A stretch of 64,000 bases of DNA from Streptomyces aurantiacus (GCF_027107535.1 NZ_CP114283.1:3224001-3288000), one strand, 5' to 3'; shown: positions 32,002-41,579, counted from the stretch's first letter. Made by a program: numbers and translations. Notes: generated by a model not told the origin, from the letters alone.

Positions 32002-32014
32002 ATAACCAAGTTAT
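32002..32014. promoter_or_regulatory. TetR operator copy 1, ATAAC-CAA-GTTAT
   Basis: This perfect 5-3-5 inverted repeat lies 34 bases ahead of the TetR start and in the promoter region of the divergent enoyl-CoA hydratase operon. The same arms occur in front of the SDR gene at 33677-33689. Confidence 0.7.
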
Positions 32015-32047
32015 TTTGAATGTGTCAACGGTGGAGGCAGGCGAGAC

Positions 32048-32731
32048 ATGGCAGGGCGGGCGAGGGTCGAAGACGCGCAGGAGCGACTTGTCCAGGCGGC
32101 CATCGGCCTGCTGGCCGAGCAGGGGCCGTCGGCCATCAAGGCGCGCACGGTGGCTTCCGCGAGCGGACTGTCGACCATGGTGGTCTACAGCCACTTCGGC
32201 GGGATCCCTGAGCTGATGAGCGCCGTTGCCGGCCATGGGTTCAAGGAGCTCGGTAGAGCCTTTGCCCAGGTCCCGGTGACTGAGGATCCGATCGCGGAAC
32301 TCTTCGCCATGGCCTTGACGTGTCGTCGAAAGGCTCACGAGAACCCTCACCTCTACGACCTGATGTTCGGTCTGTCCACTCGCGCGACATACCGGCCGCT
32401 GTCAGACGCGGACCTTCGCCTGAGTGGGCGCTCACCGGAATTTCGAGAAGCCCACGCCCATGTCGCCGCGGCGTGCGAACGGTTCGTGCGCTCCGGCAGG
32501 GGCCGGCAGCAGCGACCCGAGGTCATAGCCGCTCAGTTGTGGAGCTTTGTACACGGCTACATCACCCTTGAACTGGCCGAGCACTTCGTCGAGTTCGACG
32601 ACGCGGTGATGCAGGTGCTTCTGCCGATGGGTGTGAACTTCTCTGTCGGCCTGGGTGACAGGCGTGAACGTGCCGAGGCCTCCCACGAGGCTGGCGCGCG
32701 CTTGTACGAATCCATCACCCAAGGCCTGTGA
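32048..32731 (+). CDS. TetR-family transcriptional regulator
   Basis: This is a 227-residue TetR protein. The N-terminal helix-turn-helix reads ERLVQAAIGLLAEQGPSAIK, ARTVASASGLSTMVVYSHFG and IPELMSAVAGHGF, and the all-helical C-terminal ligand domain includes ELAEHFVEFDDAVMQVLLP. It faces the acyl-CoA operon and is followed 39 bases later by the convergent SDR. The ATAAC-GTTAT repeat at its own promoter and again before the SDR suggests it controls itself, the acyl-CoA operon and the SDR. The ligand is probably an acyl-CoA or hydrophobic acid (inference from family and neighbours). Confidence 0.87.
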   Translation: MAGRARVEDAQERLVQAAIGLLAEQGPSAIKARTVASASGLSTMVVYSHFGGIPELMSAVAGHGFKELGRAFAQVPVTEDPIAELFAMALTCRRKAHENPHLYDLMFGLSTRATYRPLSDADLRLSGRSPEFREAHAHVAAACERFVRSGRGRQQRPEVIAAQLWSFVHGYITLELAEHFVEFDDAVMQVLLPMGVNFSVGLGDRRERAEASHEAGARLYESITQGL

Positions 32732-32770
32732 GAAGGAGGGGCGGACGGGTGTCGCCCCTTGCGCTCCACG

Positions 32771-33667
32771 CTAGGGCGACCTGGTCTCCACGATGGGGCT
32801 GTTGGTGCCCGGCGTGAGTTGGTCATGCCTCCCCAATGCCTCGACCTCCCGTTCCAGGGACGGAACCGCGCGGGCCGCGAAACGCCGAGCCCAGGGCCAG
32901 GTCAGCGGCGAGTTGAGTGCCCCCTTGGCCCAGTTGGCCACGGCGACGGCGCGCGGGACGTACACGCGGCTGCGTCGGCGCACGAGCCCGTCGACGATCG
33001 CAGCGGCAGCCCGGTCGGCGCTGGTGGTGACATTGCCCGGATAGGGCAGCCGTCGGCGCAGCCCCTGGAACGAGGGGAGGTCTGCCTCGGCCCCCCGGAC
33101 GAGGTCCGTGTCGATCCAGGAGGGGTGCACGAGGCCGACCGTGACCCCGAGGTGTGCCACCTCCTGGCGGTAGGTCAGGGCGAGCAACTCGGCCGCGGCC
33201 TTGCTCGCGCCGTACGAGGCCATCGCGGCCAGCGGCATGAAGGAGAGCGCGGACGCCACGACCAGTACGTGGCCCCGGCTGCGCTCCAGATGGGGCGTCG
33301 CGTACTTGAGGGTGCGGAACACCCCGTTCAAATTGACGTCCAGGACCCGCTCGAACGACGCCTCATCTGTCTGCCGCACCGTTCCGTACGCCACGACGCC
33401 GGCATTGGCGACGACGAGGTCGACGCCGCCCATGACCTCCGCGGCCCCGTCGATCGCTGACCGGAGGGCGGCACCGTCGCGCACATCGGCCTCAGACCAT
33501 GAGGCGGCGGGGCCCAGATCATCGGCGAGGGCGCGCAGCCGATCGGCCTCCAGGCCGATCAGGGCCACACGAGCCCCTCGGGCGGCGGCCAGGCGGGCCA
33601 CCTTCTCGCCGATCCCGCGTGCCGCTCCGGTGACAACCAGCTTTCTGCCCAGCAAGTCACGTTTCAT
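32771..33667 (-). CDS. Short-chain dehydrogenase/reductase
   Basis: This is a 298-residue SDR. The cofactor motif is VVTGAARGIGEKVA (residues 12-25), with NAGVVAYGTV (NAG), Ser in LVVASALSFMP and the active-site YGASK (Tyr/Lys about 160 and 164). The C-terminus is extended with a basic helix (WAKGALNSPLTWPWARRFAA) common in SDRs acting on lipids or steroids, similar to mycobacterial SDRs near acyl-CoA genes. Thus a hydroxyacyl or steroid-like substrate is possible. It is convergent with the TetR gene, and its promoter holds the second ATAAC-GTTAT site. Confidence 0.87.
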   Translation of the reverse strand: MKRDLLGRKLVVTGAARGIGEKVARLAAARGARVALIGLEADRLRALADDLGPAASWSEADVRDGAALRSAIDGAAEVMGGVDLVVANAGVVAYGTVRQTDEASFERVLDVNLNGVFRTLKYATPHLERSRGHVLVVASALSFMPLAAMASYGASKAAAELLALTYRQEVAHLGVTVGLVHPSWIDTDLVRGAEADLPSFQGLRRRLPYPGNVTTSADRAAAAIVDGLVRRRSRVYVPRAVAVANWAKGALNSPLTWPWARRFAARAVPSLEREVEALGRHDQLTPGTNSPIVETRSP

Positions 33668-33676
33668 GGCGGCAAC

Positions 33677-33689
33677 ATAACTTCGTTAT
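33677..33689 (-). promoter_or_regulatory. TetR operator copy 2, ATAAC-TTC-GTTAT
   Basis: This is a perfect 5-3-5 inverted repeat 9 bases upstream of the SDR start, with the same arms as the site at 32002-32014. Two copies placed at two promoters around one TetR gene indicate a shared operator. Confidence 0.7.
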
Positions 33690-33774
33690 TTACGGAACAC
33701 AAGGCATCGCGCGCAGGTTCCGTGCTTGCTGTACCTGCTGGGTCTCATGACTGGACGAACCTATGCTGGCTGTC

Positions 33775-34272
33775 ATGAGGCGGACATCCTTTGCTCAGTG
33801 GCCCTGCTCGATCGCGCGGACCATGGACCTGCTCGGGGACTGGTGGACGCCTTTGGTGCTGCGCGAGGCGTTCTACGGGATCCGGCGGTTCGACGCGTTC
33901 CAGGAGTCGCTGGGGATCGCACGCAACACGCTCACGGACCGGCTGCGCCGGCTGGTGGAGGAGGGGCTGCTGGAGAAACGGCCGTACCAGGCGGAGCCGG
34001 TTCGCTACGACTACGTGCTCACCGAGAAGGGGCGCGACTTCTACGGAGTGCTGCTGGTGATGAATCGCTGGGGGGACCGTTGGCTGGCTGGTGAAGCGGG
34101 CCCGCCGGTCGCCATGCATCACGAGGTGTGCGGGGAGGAAACCCATGCCGAGGTGGTGTGCGCCGCCTGTGGTGAGCCGATGACCGCGGACAACACCCGC
34201 ACCCGGATGGGCCCTGGCTATCCGCCACACCTGGCCGAGCGGCCGGATGTGAAGGAGCGTTTCGCGGGCTGA
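33775..34272 (+). CDS. HxlR-family transcriptional regulator
   Basis: This is a 165-residue HxlR regulator. WPCSIARTMDLLGDWWTPLV, REAFYGIRRFDAFQESLGI and NTLTDRLRRLVEEGLLE form the winged helix, and a C-terminal tail with HHEVCGEETHAEVVCAACGE has three or four Cys that could form a small zinc site. A TATGCT at 33762-33767 is placed so that transcription would begin about at the ATG 33775, suggesting a leaderless message; ATG 33763 is a longer alternative. It lies ahead of the SRPBCC and LLM genes in the same direction with a 107-bp gap and may control them or the SDR opposite. Confidence 0.85.
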   Translation: MRRTSFAQWPCSIARTMDLLGDWWTPLVLREAFYGIRRFDAFQESLGIARNTLTDRLRRLVEEGLLEKRPYQAEPVRYDYVLTEKGRDFYGVLLVMNRWGDRWLAGEAGPPVAMHHEVCGEETHAEVVCAACGEPMTADNTRTRMGPGYPPHLAERPDVKERFAG

Positions 34273-34379
34273 CTCAGTGGTTCCGCAGATCCGCACTCAC
34301 CCTTGACAGGTAAGTCTATCTACGCAACTTTACAGGTCACAAGCTCACGTGGGTGTCTTTGGCGAGAGGCTGCGGGATC

Positions 34380-34913
34380 ATGGAGTGGACGGGCGCGCGC
34401 TATGCGGACAAGCCGACGGTTGAGGTCCACACCTGGATCGCCGCCCCACCGGCAGAGGTGTGGACGCTGGTGTCCGACATCGAGCTGATGCCGCGCCTGA
34501 GTCCGGAGCTGCAATCGGTCGAGTGGCTGGACGGCGGAGACGGACCTGCCCTGGGTGCCCGATTCATCGGCCGGAGCAGGCATGAGTCCTTGGGGGAGTG
34601 GGCCACCACGTCCCACATCGTCGAGTGTGAGCCGTCGAGGAGGCTCGCTTGGGCGGTGGAGGACCCGTTGAACCCGACAGCGATCTGGCGGTTCTTGTTG
34701 GAGCCGCAGGACGGCGGCACTCTGCTGCGGGAATGGATGCAGATGGGGCCCGCCCGCTCGGGTCTCTCCTTCGCCATCGACCGTATGCCGGAGAAGGAGC
34801 AGAAGATCGTCTTCGTGCGCATGCGGGAGTTCGAGGCCAACATGATCGCCACTGTCGAGGGGATCAAGAAGCTGGCTGAGGGCGCCGGGGCCTCTGGCGA
34901 GGCGACACTCTGA
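34380..34913 (+). CDS. SRPBCC (polyketide cyclase/dehydrase-like) protein
   Basis: This is a 177-residue START-like helix-grip protein. The opening strand VEVHTWIAAPPAEVWTLVSD and DIELMPRLSPELQSVEWLDG are typical of SRPBCC family members, as is the long C-terminal helix ending VEGIKKLAEGA. These proteins bind hydrophobic ligands; some are cyclases or dehydratases. GAGAGG 10 nt upstream supports ATG 34380. TTGACA at 34303 may be its -35 box. It overlaps the LLM oxidoreductase gene by one base, and the pair probably handles the same hydrophobic compound. Confidence 0.82.
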   Translation: MEWTGARYADKPTVEVHTWIAAPPAEVWTLVSDIELMPRLSPELQSVEWLDGGDGPALGARFIGRSRHESLGEWATTSHIVECEPSRRLAWAVEDPLNPTAIWRFLLEPQDGGTLLREWMQMGPARSGLSFAIDRMPEKEQKIVFVRMREFEANMIATVEGIKKLAEGAGASGEATL

Positions 34914-35974
34914 TGCGTACCTCTACCACGATCGAAGCCTCCGACGCCGATTGGCAGGAGACCGTCGACTACGTCACCGAGGCGGAGAACCTCGGTCTGG
35001 ACATCTGCTGGGTGGCGGAGGCGTGGGGCTCCGAGGCGCCCTCGCCGCTGGGCTACCTCGCCGCGAGGACCGAGCGCATGCTGCTCGGATCGGGAATCAT
35101 CCAGCTCGGCACCCGCACGCCGATGGCCGTCGCCCGCGCCGCGATCACGCTGTCCCGGATTTCCGACGGGCGCTTCATTCTCGGACTGGGACCCTCCGGG
35201 CCGCAGGTGATCGAAGGACTGCACGGAGTGCCCTTCGACCGTCCGCTGTCACGGATGCGAGAGACCGTCGAGATCGTGCGGCGGGCCGCGTCGGGGGAGA
35301 AAGTCGCCTACTCCGGGCGGGAGTTCCAGATCCCCCTGCCGGGCGGGGAAGCCAAGCCCATGCGGCTGTCGATGCGCGCCGAGTACGACATCCCGGTCTA
35401 CCTGGCGACCCTCTCCCCGAAGATGCTGCACCTGACCGGTGAGATCGCGGACGGCTGGCTGGGCACCAGTTTCGTACCCGAGGGCGCAAAGGAGGCGTAC
35501 TTCGACCACCTGGACCGGGGCCTGGCTGCCGCTGGTCGCAGCCGCTCGGACCTGGACATCTGCCAGGGCGCCGAGGTCGCCTTCGCCGAAGACGAGGACG
35601 CGCTGTGCGCCATGGTCGCCGGGCGCAAGAAGGAGCTTGCCTTCAGCCTCGGCGGCATGGGCTCGGCGACCACGAACTTCTACAACAACGCCTACAGCCG
35701 CCAGGGTTGGGCCGAGGTGGCGGCCGAGGTCCGGACACGCTGGCAGGCGGGGGACCGGGACGGCGCGGCTGGCCTGGTCACCGACGAGATGGTGCTGGCG
35801 ACCACGCTGATCGGAACCGAGGACATGGTGCGCGAGCGGCTGCGCGTGTGGCGCGACACCGGTGTCGACACCGTTCGCTTCTATCCCGCCGGCGAGACCC
35901 TCGCCGCCCGACTCGCGACCTTGGGCCGGGCCATCGACCTGGTCCGCGACATCGAGGACGAGGCGGCACGGTAG
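34913..35974 (+). CDS. LLM-class (luciferase-like) flavin- or F420-dependent oxidoreductase
   Basis: This is a 353-residue TIM-barrel protein of the luciferase-like monooxygenase superfamily. The N-terminus holds VTEAENLGLDICWVAEAWG and LLGSGIIQLGTRTPMAVARA; RFILGLGPSGPQVIEGLHG and YDIPVYLATLSPKMLHLTGE with IADGWLGTSF follow. GLGPSGPQV...G and the lack of a second subunit point to the F420-type branch common in actinobacteria rather than true luciferases, but FMN use cannot be excluded. The ATG overlaps the SRPBCC stop (TGATG). A TetR gene is convergent. It would oxidise or reduce a hydrophobic substrate, perhaps delivered by the SRPBCC partner. Confidence 0.87.
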   Translation: MRTSTTIEASDADWQETVDYVTEAENLGLDICWVAEAWGSEAPSPLGYLAARTERMLLGSGIIQLGTRTPMAVARAAITLSRISDGRFILGLGPSGPQVIEGLHGVPFDRPLSRMRETVEIVRRAASGEKVAYSGREFQIPLPGGEAKPMRLSMRAEYDIPVYLATLSPKMLHLTGEIADGWLGTSFVPEGAKEAYFDHLDRGLAAAGRSRSDLDICQGAEVAFAEDEDALCAMVAGRKKELAFSLGGMGSATTNFYNNAYSRQGWAEVAAEVRTRWQAGDRDGAAGLVTDEMVLATTLIGTEDMVRERLRVWRDTGVDTVRFYPAGETLAARLATLGRAIDLVRDIEDEAAR

Positions 35975-36039
35975 CGACGGGTCATGCCGGCCAACGAGGG
36001 CCGCTCAGCGTCGGCGCCGTCGACGGGGTCCCGGTCAGG

Positions 36040-36678
36040 TCAACCGCGGGCGCTGATGTCGTCGGCGGCCAGGCCCGACATCAGCAGGGTGATCGCGCGG
36101 AACGTCCTCGCCAGGGCATCTTCCCGATCCGCCGCGGCGGCGATGATCTGGTTGCCCTCGCACAGGCCTGCCAAGAGCAGCCGGGCGACGGTGGGGACGG
36201 GCACATCCGGTTGCAGGTCGCCGCGTTCGGCCAAAACGGTCAGGAGCCGTTCGATCGGCGGTTGGGCGACGGTTTCGTTGATGTGCCGGTACTGCTCGCC
36301 CAGGACCGCGGGAGCCTGAGCCATCAGCTCGCGGTGCAGGGGGTCGTGGATGGTCCGGCGCAGGAAGGCGTGCGTGAGGTTGGCCACCGCGGTCATGGCG
36401 GGCGTGTCCGGCGTGGCCCGGACCGCCTTGGACGTCGCGTCTCCCAGAGCCCCGACCTGCTGAATGAGCTCCGTGTACAGCTCGGCGAACATCGCCTTCT
36501 TGTCCGGGAAGTGGTGATAGAAGGTGCCCTTGCTCACCAGCGCCGCCCCGGTGATGGCCTCGACCGACGTGCCCGCGAAGCCGTTGTCGACGAACAGTTT
36601 GCGCGCGGTCGCCACCAGGTCCGCCCGGGTCTGCTCCGCGTACATCTGGCGTCGGTTTGGCCCTCTCATGTGTGCCAT
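36040..36678 (-). CDS. TetR-family transcriptional regulator
   Basis: This is a 212-residue TetR protein (ATG 36669 would remove three residues). The DNA-binding domain reads RADLVATARKLFVDNGFAGT, SVEAITGAALVSKGTFYHHF and PDKKAMFAELYTEL, followed by a helical ligand domain with EGNQIIAAAADREDALARTF. It diverges from a saccharopine-dehydrogenase-like gene with a long palindrome between the two starts, its evident operator. Confidence 0.9.
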   Translation of the reverse strand: MAHMRGPNRRQMYAEQTRADLVATARKLFVDNGFAGTSVEAITGAALVSKGTFYHHFPDKKAMFAELYTELIQQVGALGDATSKAVRATPDTPAMTAVANLTHAFLRRTIHDPLHRELMAQAPAVLGEQYRHINETVAQPPIERLLTVLAERGDLQPDVPVPTVARLLLAGLCEGNQIIAAAADREDALARTFRAITLLMSGLAADDISARG

Positions 36679-36683
36679 CGTAT

Positions 36684-36708
36684 ATTCAATGACCCGAAGT
36701 CAATGAAT
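36684..36708. promoter_or_regulatory. TetR operator, ATTCAATGAC-CCGAA-GTCAATGAAT
   Basis: These are inverted arms of 10 bases with one mismatch around a 5-base centre, 5 bases upstream of the TetR start and just ahead of the oxidoreductase gene. They cover the only AT-rich stretch in this gap, so binding should block both promoters. Confidence 0.75.
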
Positions 36709-36724
36709 GACTCACGGTCGGCCG

Positions 36725-37945
36725 ATGGTCGTCATGACACTGCCCTCCGGGAAGGCAGGCGGAGCCGTGGAGAAGCGCAGGATCGTGTTGCTGGGTGCGA
36801 CGGGATACACCGGACAGAGAGTGCTCCGGGAACTGCTCGCACGAGGCGAGAAGCCGACCTTGGCCGGGCGTAGCCGAACCAGGATGCTGGCTCTGGCTGA
36901 CACCTTCGAGGCAGAGCTTCCGGTGTTCGAGGTGGACGCCACGTCGGCGTCCGACTTCGCGCGCCTCCTGGAGCCAGGCGACGTGCTCCTCTCTACCGTC
37001 GGGCCGTTCACCCATGTCGGTATGGTCCCGGTCACGGCCGCCGCGCGGGCAGGGGCCCACTACTTCGACTCCGCGGGGGAGGGGCCCTTCGCTCGCCGTG
37101 TCCGCGATGAGCTGGACTCCGTGGCCGCCGCCCGGGGAGCGACCCTCGTGCCGTCGTTCGGCTATGACTACGTGCCGGGCAACCTCGCCGGCGCGCTGGC
37201 TCTGGACACGGCAGGCGAGCGGGCACGACATGTCGAGATCGGCTACTTCATCACCCGCTCGGGACACGGGGACGAACTGCTCTACCGCACCACTCTGCGC
37301 GACTCCTACACCCTGACCACGGCAGGTACGCGGCAGACACTCGTTGCCGCGGCGGCCGAGGACGGCTTCGCTTACCGTCCTGCACGTCGCGGGCAGCCTT
37401 CCCGGCTGATCGACGAACGTGCCGCCAAGAGGGTCCGCACATTTCGCTACGCCGGTGTGAAGCGTTCGGCCATGACCGTCCCGGGCACGGAGCATCTCGG
37501 ACTCCCGGCGGGTTTCCCCCAGTTGGAGAGTGTCGAGGTAGGCCTGGGCTGGCTCGGACGGTGGACCCGGCCGATACAGATCGCCGCCACCCTGCAGGCG
37601 CCATTGCTGCGGTCGGCGAAGGTGCGGGCCGCGTTGGCGCGATGGTCCGAGCGGCTCCCGGGATCCCGCCGTGAACCGGATCTCGACGGCCGTTCCCTGG
37701 TGATCGCTGTCGCCCGTGACGGGCAGGGCCGGCCCCTGGTCACGACAACCCTCACCGGGCCGGATCCGTACGAGATGACGGGATCTCTTCTGGCGTGGGG
37801 TGCGGTGCAGGCAGCGGCGCCGGATGCGGTCCTCAAACCTGGCGCCCACGGACCGGTCGCGGCCTTCGGGCTCGACACCCTCAGGCGCGGTGCGGCCGAG
37901 GCCGGAGTGCATGAAGTCGATGAGGTGTCGGCGCGCCGCCGCTGA
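36725..37945 (+). CDS. Saccharopine dehydrogenase-like (NAD(P)-binding) protein
   Basis: This is a roughly 406-residue protein with N-terminal Rossmann motif [35 protein letters not shown] and the conserved [10 protein letters not shown] and [11 protein letters not shown] motifs of saccharopine-dehydrogenase-like trans-acting enoyl reductase types. These enzymes act on CoA or carrier-bound lipids in actinobacteria. Starts at 36725, 36734 or 36767 are possible; 36707 falls inside the operator and is rejected. Transcription is likely repressed by the divergent TetR. The substrate is unknown. Confidence 0.82.
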   Translation: MVVMTLPSGKAGGAVEKRRIVLLGATGYTGQRVLRELLARGEKPTLAGRSRTRMLALADTFEAELPVFEVDATSASDFARLLEPGDVLLSTVGPFTHVGMVPVTAAARAGAHYFDSAGEGPFARRVRDELDSVAAARGATLVPSFGYDYVPGNLAGALALDTAGERARHVEIGYFITRSGHGDELLYRTTLRDSYTLTTAGTRQTLVAAAAEDGFAYRPARRGQPSRLIDERAAKRVRTFRYAGVKRSAMTVPGTEHLGLPAGFPQLESVEVGLGWLGRWTRPIQIAATLQAPLLRSAKVRAALARWSERLPGSRREPDLDGRSLVIAVARDGQGRPLVTTTLTGPDPYEMTGSLLAWGAVQAAAPDAVLKPGAHGPVAAFGLDTLRRGAAEAGVHEVDEVSARRR

Positions 37946-38129
37946 TCGCTGCCCGGGCATAGATCATGGCGTCGGGGCGCTGAGATGGACGCATAGGGGA
38001 CTGCCTGCGCTTTCCCTGAGGCGGGCGGTGGCTGAAGCTGCCACTAATGAGTTGATGAACAGGTTGTTCGATCGGGAGCCGGCCGGTCCCTCGCGAGGAG
38101 CCGACCACCCCAGCGGAAAGGAACCTTCC

Positions 38130-39542
38130 ATGGACGAGCAGGGCGAGCGCTTCGACGTCGTCGTACTTGGTGCGGGCCCCGGCGGATACGTCGCCGCCAT
38201 CCGGGCCGCTCAACTGGGCAAGCGCGTGGCGGTCGTCGAGGAGAAGTACTGGGGCGGCGTCTGCCTGAACGTGGGCTGTATCCCCACCAAGGCCCTGCTG
38301 CGCAACGCCGAGCTCGCGCACATCTTCACGCGCGAGGCGAAGACCTTCGGAATCAAGGTCGACGGGCAGGTCTCCTTCGACTACGGGGAGGCCTTCCGCC
38401 GCAGCCGGAAGGTCGCGGACGGCCGGGTCAAGGGCGTCCACTACCTGATGAAGAAGAACAGGATCACGGAAATCAGCGGCCGTGGCACGTTCCTCGACCC
38501 GCACACGCTCCAAATCGCCGACTACGACGGGAACACCCGCACCATCGGCTTCGACCACTGCATCATCGCCACCGGCGCCACCCCGAAGCTGCTACCGGGC
38601 ACCCGTCGTACGTCCCGGGTGGTGACGTTCGAGGAGCAGACCCTGGCCGAGGATCTGCCGCAGTCCATCGTGATCGCGGGCGCCGGCGCGATCGGCATCG
38701 AGTTCGCCTACGTCCTGAACAACTACGGTGTGAAGGTCACCGTCGTGGAGTTCCTGGACCGGGTCGCGCCGCTGGAGGATGAGGAGGTTTCCGCCGAACT
38801 GGCCAAGCAGTACCGGAAGTTGGGGATTGACGTCCTCACCTCGACCCGTGTCGAGTCGATCGACGAGTCCGGCGCGCAGGTCCGTGTCACGGTCACCGGC
38901 AAGGACGGCGTCCAGCAGGTCCTGGAGGCCGACAAGGTCCTCCAGGCGATCGGGTTCGCGCCGAATGTCACGGGCTACGGCCTGGAGAACACCGGCGTGC
39001 GCGTCACCGAGCGCGGCGCGATCGACGTCGACGGCCGCTGCCGCACTTCCGTGCCGCACATCTACGCCATCGGCGACGTCACCGCGAAGTTGATGCTCGC
39101 GCACGCCGCGGAGGCGATGGGCGTGATCGCCGCCGAGACCCTCGCTGATGCCGAGACCATGGAGCTCGACTACGCGATGATCCCGCGGGCCACCTTCTGC
39201 CAGCCCCAGATCGCCAGCTTCGGCTACACCGAGGCCCAGGCGAGGGAGCAGGGGTACGACGTCCAGGTCGCCAAGTTCCCGTTCACCGCGAACGCCAAGG
39301 CCCACGGCCTCGGGGATGCGACCGGTTTCGTGAAGCTGATCAGCGACGCCAAGTACGGCGAGCTCCTCGGCGCCCATCTGATCGGTCCCGACGTCACCGA
39401 GCTGCTCCCCGAGCTGACCCTGGCCCAGCAGTGGGACCTCACGGTCCACGAGGTCGCTCGCAACGTCCACGCCCACCCGACCCTGGGCGAGGCGGTCAAG
39501 GAAGCCGTCCACGGCCTCGCCGGCCACATGATCAACATGTAG
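38130..39542 (+). CDS. lpdA: Dihydrolipoamide dehydrogenase (E3)
   Basis: This is a 470-residue FAD/NAD-dependent disulfide oxidoreductase. The FAD motif is [14 protein letters not shown] (residues 10-23), the redox pair is [11 protein letters not shown] (two Cys about 45 and 50), the NAD motif is [17 protein letters not shown] (about 180), and the second FAD site is HIYAIGDVT. The C-terminal dimer motif with catalytic His is [11 protein letters not shown] (HxxxE family form). GGAAAGGA precedes ATG 38130. It re-oxidises lipoyl groups of 2-oxoacid dehydrogenases or the glycine system. It stands alone, with no E1 or E2 genes nearby, so it may be a second copy serving other complexes. Confidence 0.93.
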   Translation: MDEQGERFDVVVLGAGPGGYVAAIRAAQLGKRVAVVEEKYWGGVCLNVGCIPTKALLRNAELAHIFTREAKTFGIKVDGQVSFDYGEAFRRSRKVADGRVKGVHYLMKKNRITEISGRGTFLDPHTLQIADYDGNTRTIGFDHCIIATGATPKLLPGTRRTSRVVTFEEQTLAEDLPQSIVIAGAGAIGIEFAYVLNNYGVKVTVVEFLDRVAPLEDEEVSAELAKQYRKLGIDVLTSTRVESIDESGAQVRVTVTGKDGVQQVLEADKVLQAIGFAPNVTGYGLENTGVRVTERGAIDVDGRCRTSVPHIYAIGDVTAKLMLAHAAEAMGVIAAETLADAETMELDYAMIPRATFCQPQIASFGYTEAQAREQGYDVQVAKFPFTANAKAHGLGDATGFVKLISDAKYGELLGAHLIGPDVTELLPELTLAQQWDLTVHEVARNVHAHPTLGEAVKEAVHGLAGHMINM

Positions 39543-39858
39543 CAGGGTGCCGTCCCCTCGAAATGCGGTGTGGGGATGCATCGAGGGCTCTGCCGCGTTG
39601 CCGACATGCGCGCGAGACGGTCAGACAGGGGAGATGGTGAGTTGGACCCGGTGCAACGGCGCGGGGGCGCAAGCGTGCTCGGATCGGTTTAGCGCTCTTG
39701 AGTCACCAACGGTTGCCAATCCCTTGCCTGGCGCGTTCCAAGAGACCGGTTGCCCCCGGGGCGTTCAAGGCCGGAGACGCGGGGCCCCGTGTTGCCGGAC
39801 GTGCAGCATCTTGCTTTGAGGCAGCATGGGCGGGTGGTCAGGGTTCAGCGATCGGGGT
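39543..39858. other. Intergenic stretch without a supported gene
   Basis: This gap separates the convergent dihydrolipoamide dehydrogenase and amidase genes. Short frames exist but none has a ribosome site or recognisable motif. No strong hairpin was found. Confidence 0.4.
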
Positions 39859-41337
39859 CTAGACGAAGGCCGGAGGCGGCACGAAGCCGTCGACTTCCCG
39901 GCCCAGCAGCGCGGCGAACTCGATGGTGGTGAGATCGCCCCCGCTGGGGCCCATGGCCTGGAGACCGATGGGCAGTCCGCTCCTGCCCTTGCGCACCGGG
40001 ATGGTCGTCGCCGGCCCTCCGGAGACGTTGGCAATGGCGCTCCACTTGACCTGGTCCCAGTAAGGACGTCGTACACCGTCGACTTCGAAGGGCCGTCCGA
40101 ACCAGTCGATCAGCTTGTTGTGGTGGGCGGGGGCGGCCGTCGGGGTGACCGGCATGAGCACGATGTCGAAGTCCTGGAAGAATTCGAACCATCGCTGCCG
40201 GATTTCGTTGCGCACCATGTGGGCCTGCAGCCAGCGGTAGTGGGACTGGAAGGTTCCGAGCAGGGCGGGACCGGCGTCACCCCGCGGGTGCTGGACGAAC
40301 CGGGCCAGCGCCGCGGCGCTGGAGGCAGGAGCGAGGCCGGTGCGGTCGCCCGCGCCGAAGAGCAGGGGCTGGAAGACCTTCCCATGATTCGTCGCGATGT
40401 CGACAGGGAGGCTGGCGGGCTGGACCGTGATCTTCGCGCCGACCGCCCGCAGCACAGTGACTGCATCGTCCACGGCTGCCGCGACGTCGCTGTCGACCGG
40501 GCACGCGGGATCCTCACCCCAGACGGCGACCCGGAAGTCGGCGAGGTTGGTCGCGCGTGGCGGAGCGAGCGTGTAGCTGAAACCGCCGTCGTAGTCGGCT
40601 GCCCCGACCGTTGCCCGCAGGATCGGTACGAGGTCACGGGCGTCGCGGACCTGCGCGCCGCCGCAGGCCATGTCGGCGTCCGTCCATCGTCCCGTGCCCG
40701 GGCCGTAGGGCACATGCCCGATGAGGGGTATCGACCGCCAGGTCGACTTGTGCCCGTACAGGCCGTTGAAGTGGGACGGGATCCTGGTCGATCCGCCGAT
40801 TTCCGAGCCGAAGTCGAACGTTGTGAGGCCTGCGGCGGTGGCGACGGCGCCGCCCCCGGCGGATCCGCCCGAGGTGCGGGTCGTGTCCCACGGGTTCGAT
40901 GAAGGACCGAACACCGGGTTGTCGGCCTGGACGTCCTGGTTGCCCGGAGGCATGTTGCTCTTCCCCATGATCACGGCACCGGCCGAACGCAGCCGTTTGA
41001 CCGCCTCGGCGTCCAGGTCGGGCACGTAGTCCTTGAGGTCCGTGCGCCCGCAGACGGTGCGCATCCCGGCTGTCTCAAAGCTGTCCTTGACCGTGATCGG
41101 CACACCATGCAGCGGACCGAGGTCCCGCCCCGCCGCCCGGGCGGCGTCGGCTTCCCCGGCCTCACGACGGGCACGCTCGGCGTCGAGGGTCACCACCGCG
41201 TTCAGTGCGGTGTTGTGGATGGTGATCCGCTCGAGATACAGCTCTACGAGTTCCCGGCTCGAGATCTCACCCGCGGCCAGCGCGCGCGACTGCTCCACTG
41301 CGGGCTGGAAGGGGACGTCACTCACGCCATGCCTCAT
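39859..41337 (-). CDS. Amidase (amidase signature family)
   Basis: This is a 492-residue member of the amidase-signature family. The catalytic Lys is in GVPITVKDSFETAG (about residue 75). The Gly/Ser signature with the cis-Ser and nucleophile Ser is NPWDTTRTSGGSAGGGAVAT to FDFGSEIGGSTRIPSHFNGL (about 143-180), and GHKSTWRSIPLIGHVP follows. It would hydrolyse an amide to acid plus ammonia or amine. ATG 41337 is favoured; farther upstream in-frame starts fall in the AT-rich promoter. An upstream AT-rich palindrome could bind its regulator. The gene opens a group with SDR, acyl-CoA dehydrogenase and MarR genes, so it may release an acid for CoA metabolism. Confidence 0.9.
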   Translation of the reverse strand: MRHGVSDVPFQPAVEQSRALAAGEISSRELVELYLERITIHNTALNAVVTLDAERARREAGEADAARAAGRDLGPLHGVPITVKDSFETAGMRTVCGRTDLKDYVPDLDAEAVKRLRSAGAVIMGKSNMPPGNQDVQADNPVFGPSSNPWDTTRTSGGSAGGGAVATAAGLTTFDFGSEIGGSTRIPSHFNGLYGHKSTWRSIPLIGHVPYGPGTGRWTDADMACGGAQVRDARDLVPILRATVGAADYDGGFSYTLAPPRATNLADFRVAVWGEDPACPVDSDVAAAVDDAVTVLRAVGAKITVQPASLPVDIATNHGKVFQPLLFGAGDRTGLAPASSAAALARFVQHPRGDAGPALLGTFQSHYRWLQAHMVRNEIRQRWFEFFQDFDIVLMPVTPTAAPAHHNKLIDWFGRPFEVDGVRRPYWDQVKWSAIANVSGGPATTIPVRKGRSGLPIGLQAMGPSGGDLTTIEFAALLGREVDGFVPPPAFV

Positions 41338-41361
41338 CTCTGACTCTGATTCCGCCAATAA

Positions 41362-41384
41362 AATGTGAGTCATAATATTACATT
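41362..41384 (-). promoter_or_regulatory. AT-rich palindromic element before the amidase gene
   Basis: AATGT (41362-41366) and ACATT (41380-41384) are inverted around TCATAATATTA with the inner palindrome TAATATTA. It lies 25-47 bases upstream of the amidase start and is far more AT-rich than its surroundings, so it is probably the promoter core with an operator. Confidence 0.5.
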
Positions 41385-41579
41385 CGACAGACAATAGGTG
41401 CGGGGTGGGGTGCAAGGCAATGGCCTTGCGGAATGAGCGGCGGATTATGTGGCGCGGTACGTCGGCTGGCGCTTCAGAGGGGGCGGTGTCGGTGGCTCCG
41501 GCACCAGTGCGGCGCGCTCGAAGCTCGCCGACGAGGTCCTTGAGAACGCCCTCGCGTTCATGTGCTGAGCGGTGCGGGA

